A DNA stretch of 64,000 bases, from NCBI GenBank assembly GCA_964396685.1, contig CAYNFS010000002.1, forward strand, positions 1 to 64,000, in the 5' to 3' direction. Positions 17,138 to 27,132 of the stretch are shown piece by piece (within the stretch, counting starts at the first letter, position 1; the number at the start of each line of letters is the position of its first letter). The DNA is from CAYNFS01 sp964396685 (lineage in GTDB: Bacteria; Patescibacteriota; Doudnabacteria; UBA920; 2-01-FULL-46-14). Both the position numbers and the translations under genes were made by a program. The notes under the pieces are model-generated. The model was given only the letters and a program-made list of their open reading frames with translations, searched no databases and was not told the DNA's origin.

Positions 17138-17701
17138 ATGGACTTCTCAAGCTTCATTGTCCTCGCAGTCGAACAAGCGGCAGAACAGGCCGGAGAAAGT
17201 GCCGGGTTTATTGGCACTCTGGGTTTGAACTGGAAGCTTTTTTTAGCACAGCTCATAAACTTCGCGATTGTGCTTTTGATCCTGTGGAAATGGGTGTTCA
17301 AGCCGATTGGTGGGGCTTTGGAAGCAAGAAGAAAAAGGATTGACGACTCGCTTCGCAAAGCGCAAGAGATAGAGACCCGGATGCAGTCAGCGGAGAAAGA
17401 ATATGAGCAACGTTTAAGGCAGGCGCAAGCCGAATCCGCAAAGATCTTGAGGCAAACTCAAGCCCAGGCCGAATCTGCCAAGCAGGAAACGGCAGATGCG
17501 GCAAGAATTGAAGCCGAACGCATTCTGGCAGACGCGAGAGCCGCGATAGAAGCTGATAAGGAAAGGATGTTTGCCGAGCTTCGCGAGGAAACCGCTAATC
17601 TTGCGGTAATGGCCACGGAGAAGATATTGAGAGAAAAATTGGATGAAAAGAAGGATAGAGAAATCATAGAAGCAGCATTAAAATCCTTAAGAAGTAAGTA
17701 A
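17138..17701 (+). CDS. atpF: ATP synthase Fo subunit b
   Basis: 187 residues from ATG 17138; the open stretch back to 17057 is the palindromic repeat. One membrane span near residue 35-55 (QLINFAIVLLILWKWVFKPI), then a long charged coiled coil rich in Ala/Glu/Arg forming the peripheral stalk, ending EKILREKLDEKKDREIIE. Longer than average N-terminus before the span (about 30 residues). Confidence 0.92.
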   Translation: MDFSSFIVLAVEQAAEQAGESAGFIGTLGLNWKLFLAQLINFAIVLLILWKWVFKPIGGALEARRKRIDDSLRKAQEIETRMQSAEKEYEQRLRQAQAESAKILRQTQAQAESAKQETADAARIEAERILADARAAIEADKERMFAELREETANLAVMATEKILREKLDEKKDREIIEAALKSLRSK

Positions 17702-17702
17702 G

Positions 17703-17795
17703 AATTGTCATTACCAGACTTGATCGGGTAATCCAGTCTATCATTCCCACTCCCCGATCAGGTCGAGGACAAGTTTCGTGGGAATGATAGAAAAG
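17703..17795. repeat. ATTCCCRC-type palindromic repeat between atpF and atpH
   Basis: Arms GTCATTACCAG...GATCGGGTAATCCAG and CATTCCCACTCCCCGATCAG...GTGGGAATGATAG; its end extends into the open frame preceding atpH. Confidence 0.65.
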
Positions 17796-17798
17796 AAG

Positions 17799-18197
17799 AT
17801 GAGATATTCGGCCAAACAATACGCGATAGCGCTTTATCAGGCGATTTTTGAAACGGACGCCAAAGATCAGGAGAAAATTTTGACGAATTTTGTGTCAGTG
17901 CTTAAGCAAAACGGCGATTTGGGCTGTGTTAATGAGATTGAGCAGGAATTTTACGGCTACGAGAGGGAGGCGAAGGGAATTAAAATCGCGCAAGTCGTCT
18001 CGGCAAGAGAATTAACTCTTGATGAGGAGCGCAACATTATCAAAAAGTTAAACGAATTTGTAGGTAGCAAGGTTGAGCTTAAGAAAAAAGTTGACGAGGG
18101 ACTCGTAGGCGGCGTAGTGATCAAGATTGGTGATGAGAGAATTGATGGATCGGTGAAAGGAACATTGGAACATTTAAAATCAAAATTAGTAATGTAA
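17799..18197 (+). CDS. atpH: ATP synthase F1 subunit delta
   Basis: 132 residues from ATG 17799 ([18 protein letters not shown]); the upstream ATGs at 17778 and 17784 lie in a repeat. Shorter than the usual 175-180 residues, so part of the N-terminal helical domain is reduced. The conserved C-terminal segment [20 protein letters not shown] is intact. Connects the b stalk to the top of F1. Confidence 0.88.
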   Translation: MRYSAKQYAIALYQAIFETDAKDQEKILTNFVSVLKQNGDLGCVNEIEQEFYGYEREAKGIKIAQVVSARELTLDEERNIIKKLNEFVGSKVELKKKVDEGLVGGVVIKIGDERIDGSVKGTLEHLKSKLVM

Positions 18198-18201
18198 CGG
18201 T

Positions 18202-19733
18202 ATGCCTCAAGCAAAATCCATTATAGAAGAATTAAAAAAGAAAATTGCCGGCTTTGAGCCTTCGGCCAAAGTCGAGAAAGTCGGCGAAGTTTTGGAGGTA
18301 GGGGACGGGATCGCCAGAATTTCTGGCTTGTCCCAAGCGGCAGCGATGGAAATGGTGGAGATTGAAACTTCCGGCGGTAAAGTAGCCGGCGTGGTTCTGA
18401 ATTTGGAAGTATCTCAAATTGGCGTAGTGGTTTTGGGCGAACACGAGGCAATAAAGGAAGGCGATTTGGTGAGGGCAACCGGCAGGATTCTTTCCGTGCC
18501 GGTGGGGGAGAGCCTCGTAGGCCGCGTGGTCAATCCTTTGGGGAGGGCTTTGGATGGGAAGGGCGAGGTTAAGACGCAAAAATATTATCCGATTGAGAAA
18601 GTCGCCCCGGGAGTCATAACCCGCGAATCAGTAAAAAAGCCTTTGCAGACCGGAATCAAAGCAATTGACTCAATGATTCCGATAGGGCGCGGACAGCGAG
18701 AGCTTGTCATCGGCGACCGGCAGACCGGCAAAACCGCGATTGCTATAGACACGATCATCAACCAAAAAGGGCAAGATGTGATTTGCATTTATGTGGCGAT
18801 CGGTCAGAGGGAATCAAAGGTCGCCAAAATCGTCAAGGAATTAAAAAAGCGCAGCGCCATGGATTATACGATTGTCGTGCTGGCGGGCGCATCTCAACCG
18901 GCGGCTTTCTCTTACATCGCGCCATACGCCGGATGCGCAATAGNNNNNNNNNNGCAATAGGCGAATATTTTATGGATTCCGGACGCGACGTCTTGGTTGT
19001 GTATGACGATCTGTCAAAACATGCTGTCGCTTACCGGCAGATTTCCTTGCTTCTGCGCCGCCCGCCGGGACGCGAGGCTTACCCGGGAGACGTGTTTTAT
19101 CTTCATTCAAGGCTTCTAGAGCGGGCCGCCAAATTAAATAAAGATTTTGGCGGCGGATCCTTGACTGCTCTGCCGATTATTGAAACACAGGCCGGAGACG
19201 TTTCCGCATACATTCCAACCAATGTCATTTCCATCACAGACGGTCAGATTTATCTGGAGACAGATTTATTTTATCAAGGCATCAGACCCGCATTGAATGT
19301 AGGCATCTCTGTATCCCGGGTCGGGTCGGCTGCGCAAATTAAAGCCATGAAAAAGGTCGCCGGGAAGTTGCGTTTGGACATGGCGCAATTCCGGGAGCTT
19401 GCCGCTTTTGCCCAGTTTGCTTCGGATCTGGATGAGACGACCCGCGCCCAGATTGAGCGCGGCCGCAGAATCACGGAAATTTTGAAGCAACCGCAGTACG
19501 TCCCAATGCCGGTTGAGCACCAAGTTGCCATTTTGTACACGGTAATTAATGGATATTTGGATAGTATTCCTGTAGAAAAAGTCAGAGAGTTTGAAGATAA
19601 GTTTCACGAGTATCTCAAGGCGAACGCAAAAGATTTGCTCAATCAGATAAGGGTGAAGAAAGAGTTGGAAGGAGAGGTGGAAGAGAAGCTGATGAGAGTA
19701 ATTGGCGAATTTAAACAATTCGCAAATGTATGA
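18202..19733 (+). CDS. atpA: ATP synthase F1 subunit alpha, split by a gap
   Basis: Walker A GDRQTGKT at about residues 171-178, [12 protein letters not shown] before it, and the C-terminal helical domain with [20 protein letters not shown]. Ten Ns at 18944-18953 interrupt [15 protein letters not shown]; the bases GCAATAG stand on both sides, and collapsing them restores the frame perfectly. The gene is therefore intact in reality and the gap is an assembly artefact. Overall near 500 residues, normal length. Confidence 0.94.
18944..18953. other. Scaffold gap (10 N), probably a false gap
   Basis: Flanked on both sides by GCAATAG; overlapping contig ends are the simplest explanation. Confidence 0.9.
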
Positions 19734-19738
19734 TTAAA

Positions 19739-19888
19739 CAATCCCTCCTCCCCAGGAGTGGGGACGAGCCGGAGGGGAGGTCAGAAGAAGAAAAAATAAT
19801 TGTCATTGCGAGGCTGCCTCGTGCGGCCGAAGCAATCTCAAAAATGTAAAGATTGCTTCCCCCTCGCCAAGCTCGGGGTCGCAATGAC
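19739..19888. repeat. Two palindromic repeats between atpA and atpG
   Basis: A CCTCCTCCCC / GGGGAGG palindrome (19741-19784) followed by a GTCATTGCGAGG...GTCGCAATGAC element (19802-19888). Confidence 0.75.
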
Positions 19889-19899
19889 AGATAACCGGC

Positions 19900-22203
<2,304 letters not shown>

Positions 22204-22204
<1 letters not shown>

Positions 22205-22309
22205 TGAAAAATTTTAATATCAAAATGCAAAATGACAGTGTAAAATGTAAAAATTTTAAGATTTTGAACTGTAATTTTGAATTTTGATTTTTGCATTTTG
22301 AATTACTAT
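22204..22309. repeat. AT-rich repeat before atpC
   Basis: Runs of AAAATTTTAA, TCAAAATGCAAAATGACA and the returning TTTTGATTTTTGCATTTTGAA. Similar AT-rich repeats lie at 15806-15890, 46970-47028 and 48085-48138. Confidence 0.6.
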
Positions 22310-22750
22310 ATGGTAAAAAAAAAGATAAAATTCAAGATTGCGACTCCGGAAAGAGTGGTGTTCGAATCGGAGGCCGATTCTGTGACTTGTCCCACGCAAA
22401 TGGGCGAGGTTACGATTCTGCCAAACCACATTCCGCTGGTTGCCAATCTTAATGCCGGCGAGCTCAAGGTGATTGAGAACGGGTCGCCGCGGCATTTTGC
22501 AGTGTCCGGCGGTTTTATTGAGGTTCGTCCAAAAAATGAAGTTATAGTTTTGGCGGATGCCGCCGAGCGCGAGGAAGAGATAGACATCAAAAGAGCGGAA
22601 GAAGCAAGGCAGCGTGCTCGCAAACTCATGGCTGAAGAGGTAAAAGACGCTGAAAAATTTGTTGAGGCGCAGGCCCTGCTCGAGCGTTCTCTGGCGCGCA
22701 TTAAAGTGGCGAGGAAACGAAAATACAAAGACGTCGGGAAACAAATGTGA
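22310..22750 (+). CDS. atpC: ATP synthase F1 subunit epsilon
   Basis: 146 residues from ATG 22310; upstream codons to 22277 belong to an AT-rich repeat. Beta-sandwich domain (FKIATPERVVFESEADSVTC, GEVTILPNHIPLV, FAVSGGFIEV) followed by a C-terminal helical pair. Last gene of the operon. Confidence 0.92.
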   Translation: MVKKKIKFKIATPERVVFESEADSVTCPTQMGEVTILPNHIPLVANLNAGELKVIENGSPRHFAVSGGFIEVRPKNEVIVLADAAEREEEIDIKRAEEARQRARKLMAEEVKDAEKFVEAQALLERSLARIKVARKRKYKDVGKQM

Positions 22751-22762
22751 TATTATCAAATC

Positions 22763-24181
22763 ATGAGTTTGACAAAACTTAAATCAGCTTGGCCAGAGAA
22801 GAGCAGGCTTTCTCAAGGCGCTTTTGGGATTGTGAGAATTTTACGCAAAGCGGGCTTCGAAGCATTTATTGCCGGAGGTGCGGTGAGGGATGCGGTTCTT
22901 ACGCGCCCTATCAAAGAGATTGACATCGCGACTGCGGCAACGCCAGATATCGTCAAAAAATTATTCAGGAAAACAATACCGACTGGAGAGAAACATGGGA
23001 CGGTCACGGTTTACCCCCACTTCATCTCCCCCTATTTTCGGAAACGAAAACAGGGGGAGAAAGAGAGGGGGTCGGGATATGAGGTCACGACGTTCCGCAA
23101 AGAAGGCCCTTACCGCAAGCATCGCTGGCCTACAAGAGTGAAGTTTCTAAAAAGTGCCGAGGAAGACGCCAAAAGGCGGGATTTCACCGTAAACGCGCTT
23201 TTTTACGATCCGGAAACCCGCGAAGTTTTGGATTATATAAACGGCATTGCGGACATCTCACACCGTCGAATCAGATTCATAGGCAACCCCGAAGACCGCA
23301 TAAGAGAGGACGCGCTTCGGTTGTTGCGGGCGGTGCGGTTCGCGACAATTTTGCAATTTGATCTGGCTCGCGAGACGCAAAAAGCTATCAAAAAAAATGC
23401 TAGACTCATCGCGAAAATTTCTGCCGAACGCGTCAAACAGGAGCTGGATAAAATTTTGATATCGCCTCGCGCATCCGTCGGATTTGGGCTTTTGGACATT
23501 GTCGGACTTTTGGCACTCGTTCTTCCGGAGATTAAAAACCTGCAAGGGGTGAGTCAGCCAAAAAATCAGCATTCGGAAGGCGATGTTTACACGCACAGTC
23601 TTCTGGCGCTTGAGGGACTTGATGAACATTATGATCTTGCCACACGCTATGCGGTTTTGTTTCACGATATTGGCAAAGCCAAAACGCGGGAGATTAGAGA
23701 GGGCAAAATTACTTTTTATAATCATCAGAATATCGGCGCCGATATGGCGGGAAAAATCTGCAAACGCTTGAGATTCAGCAAAGCCGATACCGAAAAAATC
23801 GCTTGGCTGGTCAAAAATCACATGGTGCCGAATGATTTCGCGCAAATGCGCTTGGGAACGCGCAGAAAATGGGGACTATCTCCCCATTTTCAAGACCTTT
23901 TATTGCTCTACAAAGCCGATGCTCAAGCCTCGCTTCCTTCCTCGGGCAAGCCTGACACTAACCCTGTTGCGTATCGTGAGGGCTTGAAGATTCTTAAAGA
24001 GATAAAAGAGCATCCGGAGCTTAAAAAGCCGCTGATATCTGGCAATGACGTTATGAAAGTTCTAAAAATCAAAGAAGGGCCGTTGGTTGGCAAGATTTTA
24101 CGGCAGGTGGAAGAAAAAAAACTGGCGGGAAAGATAAAAACCAAAGCGCAAGCACTTGACTTTTTGAAAAATTTGCGCTAA
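22763..24181 (+). CDS. cca: CCA-adding tRNA nucleotidyltransferase with HD domain
   Basis: 472 residues. Nucleotidyltransferase head with FIAGGAVRDAVL (about 36-47) and KEIDIATAATPD (D54), motif EDALRLLRAVRFA, then an HD phosphohydrolase domain (YAVLFHDIGKAK near 300). Adds or repairs the CCA end, needed because most tRNAs here lack encoded CCA. Residues about 85-105 (HFISPYFRKRKQGEKERGSG) are a palindromic repeat inserted between TVTV and YEVTTFR. TATTAT lies 6 nt before the ATG. Confidence 0.93.
   Translation: MSLTKLKSAWPEKSRLSQGAFGIVRILRKAGFEAFIAGGAVRDAVLTRPIKEIDIATAATPDIVKKLFRKTIPTGEKHGTVTVYPHFISPYFRKRKQGEKERGSGYEVTTFRKEGPYRKHRWPTRVKFLKSAEEDAKRRDFTVNALFYDPETREVLDYINGIADISHRRIRFIGNPEDRIREDALRLLRAVRFATILQFDLARETQKAIKKNARLIAKISAERVKQELDKILISPRASVGFGLLDIVGLLALVLPEIKNLQGVSQPKNQHSEGDVYTHSLLALEGLDEHYDLATRYAVLFHDIGKAKTREIREGKITFYNHQNIGADMAGKICKRLRFSKADTEKIAWLVKNHMVPNDFAQMRLGTRRKWGLSPHFQDLLLLYKADAQASLPSSGKPDTNPVAYREGLKILKEIKEHPELKKPLISGNDVMKVLKIKEGPLVGKILRQVEEKKLAGKIKTKAQALDFLKNLR
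23013..23072. repeat. In-frame palindromic element inside cca
   Basis: 60 bp, arms CCCCCACTTCATCTCCCCCT and CAGGGGGAGAAAGAGAGGGG; the same arms occur inside secA at 62125-62183. Twenty codons, no stop in the cca frame. Confidence 0.85.
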
Positions 24182-24184
24182 AAT
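24156..24184 (+). promoter_or_regulatory. Promoter of the 14-residue basic peptide gene
   Basis: TTGACT, 17-nt spacer, TAAAAT, overlapping the last codons of cca. Confidence 0.65.
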
Positions 24185-24270
24185 TGTTTTAGCAGACTGA
24201 AAATTGGCCCAAAAGAAACAAAAATAATTAACTGCCCCGATGTTTTTGACACGGGGTTGGAGAAAATACG

Positions 24271-24315
24271 ATGGCGAAGAGAAAAAAGGCCAAGAAGAAA
24301 AAGAAGAGAAGATAA
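24271..24315 (+). CDS. 14-residue Lys/Arg-only-type peptide
   Basis: ORF MAKRKKAKKKKKRR: twelve of fourteen residues after inspection are Lys/Arg/Ala. A GGAG sequence sits 8-12 nt upstream. It lies in its own unit with a promoter (24156-24184), a leader hairpin (CCCCG/CGGGG, 24236-24255) and a terminator (24367-24392). It could be a minimal ribosome-associated basic peptide like other tiny bacterial ribosomal proteins; that is inference. Confidence 0.45.
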   Translation: MAKRKKAKKKKKRR

Positions 24316-24366
24316 GTGTCCGGAGAACGTTTGACGTTCTCATCACGACTTCGCGGCTAAACAACG

Positions 24367-24392
24367 AAAAACCCCTCTCACGAGGGGTTTTT
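24367..24392 (+). terminator. Intrinsic terminator after the basic peptide gene
   Basis: Stem AAAAACCCCTC/GAGGGGTTTTT, loop TCAC, T-run included. Confidence 0.85.
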
Positions 24393-24484
24393 CTTTTGAA
24401 ATGAGCAGACTTGTCTTTAATGGCGGGCGTTAGTGAATGATGTGGGAACGTGGTTTAGGGAGAATCCAAATTTCTGTTATGAGG

Positions 24485-25525
24485 CTATCCTATAACTTCT
24501 TCTCTGTATGGATTTATTCCGATTATAGAGTGGTTTCTTCTTTCTATCTTTTTGAAGCCATAAGAGATACTTTCTCCGCTATTCCGATCTAAAAGGTACT
24601 CACTAGATCCATTTCTACCTATCAATATATCATCCCTTACCAAAATTTCGTCGTAACTCCAGACAGAACTTTCACCAGTATTTTTGTTTAACAGATATTC
24701 TCTTCGTCCAATTTTACCAATAGGTACACCATTTTTTACCATTATTTCATCGTAACTATAAATAGAGCTCTCTCCAGATCTTTTATTTGTTATTACGCAC
24801 TCTCGTCTGCCGTTTCTCCCTATCCAAATACCCCCTCTTTCAAAAATTTGATCATAACTGTAGGTTGAACCTTCACCTGTATTACGATCGATCAAATACT
24901 CTCTGCGACCCGTTCTTCCGACAACGACTCCGCTCCTTTCCTCAATACTATCATAACTGTATACTGATTCCCGACCGTTGGCGTTTATGAAGTAAAATCT
25001 ATTTCCTACTTTTCTTGTCCTTAGTCCTACATTCTGACGCCCTTCATTCGATTGCTGCGCAGTCTTTGTGCTATCTCTAGTCCTGAGATATTCCTCTCTT
25101 TTTCTACGTAATAATTCGTCTATTTCTTCCCGCTTTTTTCTCAAGCGCTCGAATGGGTCTTGTCCGCCTTCTTGGAAATGTTTATGGCTTTCTTCATAAG
25201 CACTTCTGGTTCGTTTTTCAGCCTCTTCCCAATCTGTAGTAGCATCTCTACGCGGTCGTCCTCCTTTTGGATTTGGATGAGAGGCATTTATACGAATATT
25301 GTAAGCTCTTCTTTTATTAGGATCCTTTAAGGTAGTATATGCCTCAGTAATAAATTGATATCTTAATAAATCACCACCTCGATCTGGATGATATTTTTTC
25401 GACAAATTTACAAAAGCAGTTTTAATTTCTTCGTCACTGGTTTCGGGAGTCAAGCCCAATAGCTCGTAATAAGTCTGATTTTTATATTTTTCTTCAGGAC
25501 TATATCCTTTTTCTCGTTCAGGCAT
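24485..25525 (-). CDS. J-domain protein with five tandem C-terminal repeats
   Basis: 346 residues from ATG 25525 (the open frame upstream runs into tRNA-Asp). J domain at about residues 18-80 with the HPD motif (KKYHPDRGG), then a charged helical linker. The C-terminal half has five repeats of 32-34 residues of the form REYLIDRNTGEGSTYSYDQI followed by a GIWIGRNGR-like turn. The J domain would stimulate a DnaK ATPase; the repeats look like a beta-rich binding platform. No Zn-finger or DnaJ C-terminal domain, so this is a specialised J protein, not DnaJ. Confidence 0.8.
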   Translation of the reverse strand: MPEREKGYSPEEKYKNQTYYELLGLTPETSDEEIKTAFVNLSKKYHPDRGGDLLRYQFITEAYTTLKDPNKRRAYNIRINASHPNPKGGRPRRDATTDWEEAEKRTRSAYEESHKHFQEGGQDPFERLRKKREEIDELLRRKREEYLRTRDSTKTAQQSNEGRQNVGLRTRKVGNRFYFINANGRESVYSYDSIEERSGVVVGRTGRREYLIDRNTGEGSTYSYDQIFERGGIWIGRNGRRECVITNKRSGESSIYSYDEIMVKNGVPIGKIGRREYLLNKNTGESSVWSYDEILVRDDILIGRNGSSEYLLDRNSGESISYGFKKIERRNHSIIGINPYREEVIG

Positions 25526-25544
25526 AAGGAAAATATTATGGAAA

Positions 25545-25620
25545 CGGGCCCGACCGGATTTGAACCGGCGATTTCCTCCGTGACAGGGAGGCGTCATAAA
25601 CCAGGCTAGACCACGGGCCC
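25545..25620 (-). tRNA. tRNA-Asp (anticodon GTC)
   Basis: Acceptor GGGCCCG/CGGGCCC, anticodon stem CCTCC/GGAGG with loop CTGTCAC, T arm GCCGG-TTCAAAT-CCGGT. 76 nt; CCA not encoded. Confidence 0.94.
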
Positions 25621-25633
25621 ATATCCTTTTGAA

Positions 25634-25707
25634 TACCGGCGGGAGGATTCGAACCTCCGACCTAGGGCTTATGAGTCCCTCGCTCTAACCTGCTGAGCTA
25701 CGCCGGC
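25634..25707 (-). tRNA. tRNA-Met elongator or tRNA-Ile2 (anticodon CAT)
   Basis: Acceptor GCCGGCG/CGCCGGT, D arm GCTC...GAGC, anticodon loop CTCATAA, T arm GGAGG-TTCGAAT-CCTCC. 74 nt, no CCA. Pair 31:39 is an A-G mismatch. CAT is read as Met unless the C is modified to lysidine (Ile2); the sequence alone does not settle this. Confidence 0.88.
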
Positions 25708-25753
25708 ACTTGGTTGCGGGGGGCGGATTCGAACCGCCAACCTCAAGGTTATG

Positions 25754-26346
25754 CATACCACTGCAACTTTCATTGCTCCGCCGTTTGCGGATTTGTGGTC
25801 TGGACTTTCTCTTCATCCCCCGGATACCAGGTCTGAAGGATGCCTACCATAAAGTCTCTACACCTTCTCCGATCTAATCGGAGCTTGGCTCGGGATTACC
25901 ACCGCTCTCTAGGCTCCCCCGAATTTGATAGGAGTCATGTCGAAATTTCTTTCGGCACAGCCCATTTTGAAATTAGTCCAAAAGCTTCACGGTAGGCGGC
26001 GGATTTAGGCTTCCTCTGACGTTTGTCAGTTTCCACGAAAGTCAAGGTACTACCGTAAGCTATGAATACTTCAACGGGAAACATGTAAAAAATCTGCAAA
26101 TCGGGAATATAGACCAGGGCAAAATCGAAATCTTGTGAACTGTACAATTCGCGCTGCATTACGCGGCGATTGGTCTTTGTGCGCCTCACATCTGCCACAA
26201 AACACTGATCTTTGCTGTTAAACCAAGCGCATTTGATTTGCAATTTGACAAGCCAACCTAATTGTAAAATTTCATTATGGCGGCTTGTTCAGCTAAGTCT
26301 CCCTTGAGTTTGGTACTCATAATTGGGCTAATTTATAAGGTACTTG
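25754..26346 (-). other. Group I self-splicing intron
   Basis: About 593 nt within the anticodon loop. Conserved core on the minus strand: P-like GGTAATCCCGAGCCAAGC (25883-25901), R-like GTAGAGACTTTATGGTAGGC (25842-25861) and S-like GATGAAGAGAAAGTCC (25802-25817), close to the tRNA introns of cyanobacteria. AGCCT at 25911-25915 can pair with the 5' exon end AGGCT as a guide. The stretch between the 5' splice site and this guide (L1) holds the endonuclease remnant. Confidence 0.88.
25935..26318 (-). pseudogene. Decayed PD-(D/E)XK intron homing endonuclease
   Basis: The distal frame (26243-25935) encodes QIKCAWFNSKDQCFVADVRR then DFDFALVYIPDLQIFYMFPV, matching the C-terminal part of the group-I-intron PD-(D/E)XK endonucleases (I-Ssp6803I type, also found in initiator tRNA introns). 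The proximal frame (ATG at 26318, STKLKGDLAEQAAIMKFYN) encodes the expected N-terminal helix but stops and shifts frame. The segment that should hold the catalytic PfGD...YDLI is missing, so cleavage activity is probably lost. Confidence 0.7.
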
Positions 26347-26453
26347 AGCCTTGCGAGCTGCCAATTGCTCTACCCCGCGATGCACACCCAAATATACTAA
26401 CATAAAGTATCAGACTTTTCAAGAATTTGGCATGATGTTATAATTGAAAGCAA

Positions 26454-26753
26454 ATGACTTCAACAATAACTTTGCTTACAAGCGCCGTTGTTACGTTTTT
26501 GGCTCATCATTTTGGCGAGAAGTTTTTCACGCGCAACTGGACAAAACAAATCAGATTGACGATCAAAGGCTACCAAATACACCACAGCTTTTGGGGCGCT
26601 GTGGCAATTGTCATCGCAACTATTTTTACAAGTGGCACAATCATGTTCGCCCTTTTGGGCTACGGGCTCGGCAGCATCTGGCAGCACAAAAAGACCCACA
26701 ACTCCTTGAGTGAAAAGGGCCTTGTTTTTATAACCAGAGTGGTAAGAAAATAA
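26454..26753 (+). CDS. Small membrane protein, unknown
   Basis: 99 residues with two hydrophobic spans (ITLLTSAVVTFLAHHFGEKF and FWGAVAIVIATIFTSGTIMF) and His-rich loops (YQIHHSFWG, QHKKTHN). No family recognised. TATAAT at 26439-26444 puts the predicted start point about 3 nt before the ATG. Confidence 0.65.
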   Translation: MTSTITLLTSAVVTFLAHHFGEKFFTRNWTKQIRLTIKGYQIHHSFWGAVAIVIATIFTSGTIMFALLGYGLGSIWQHKKTHNSLSEKGLVFITRVVRK

Positions 26754-26785
26754 AACTGTAAGGAAAACCCCTCCCCGCATTGTTG

Positions 26786-26821
26786 TTCCCAATTTACACG
26801 CAATTGCGTGTAAATTGGGAA
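26786..26821. repeat. 36-bp perfect palindrome (copy 2)
   Basis: Same 34-bp core as 14932-14971. Here it follows the small membrane protein gene. Confidence 0.9.
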
Positions 26822-26899
26822 TTTGGTTTTTTTATCCGCCTCCGCCGAATATCATGGTTTTAGCCGCGGGGCTGGATATTGCCCGAATTTCAGATTTCT

Positions 26900-27018
26900 G
26901 TCATTGCGATCCCGACCTTGCGTCGGGAGAAGCAATCCAAAACTAATCTCAAACGAGGTTGTTTTTTACGCATCTTACCTCGTTGCACGGTTTTTGTCGA
27001 TCGACCAAAACGGTGCAA
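26900..27018. repeat. Repeat-rich stretch before pyrF
   Basis: A GTCATTGCGATCCCGACC...GAAGCAATCC element (26900-26938) and an inverted repeat TTGCACGGTTTTT / CAAAACGGTGCAA (26983-27018). The rest of the 380-bp intergenic region (to 27132) shows only a possible promoter (TTGCAG...TATGCT near 27044-27073) and the pyrF Shine-Dalgarno. Confidence 0.6.
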
Positions 27019-27132
27019 TGGGAGTTTAGGAGGGAAATTTGAACTTGCAGATTTTTGCATGTTTCTGATATGCTGTACTATCAAAGCCGGAAGTTTGACG
27101 ACTTTGAAATTTGACAATCAAAAGGAGTTAAA

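Larger units (their letters stand above)
25711..26379 (-). tRNA. Initiator tRNA-fMet (CAT) interrupted by a group I intron
   Basis: 5' exon at 26379-26347 (CGCGGGGTAGAGC, D arm, CAAGGCT) and 3' exon at 25753-25711 (CATAACCTTGAGG..., T arm, CCCCGCA, A, CCA). Joined they give a full cloverleaf with the unpaired C1-A72 that marks bacterial initiators, and an encoded CCA, the only tRNA here with one. The anticodon stem is CAAGG/CCTTG, so the usual three G-C pairs next to the loop are reduced to two. The junction between U33 and C34 is chosen so that the intron ends in G; one or two bases of uncertainty remain. Confidence 0.9.

Noticed and set aside
25711..25935. RNase P RNA on the minus strand, because of GAGAAAGTCC
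   Set aside because: The rest of the RNase P core is missing; the same motif fits the S element of a group I intron, and flanking tRNA exons confirm the intron.
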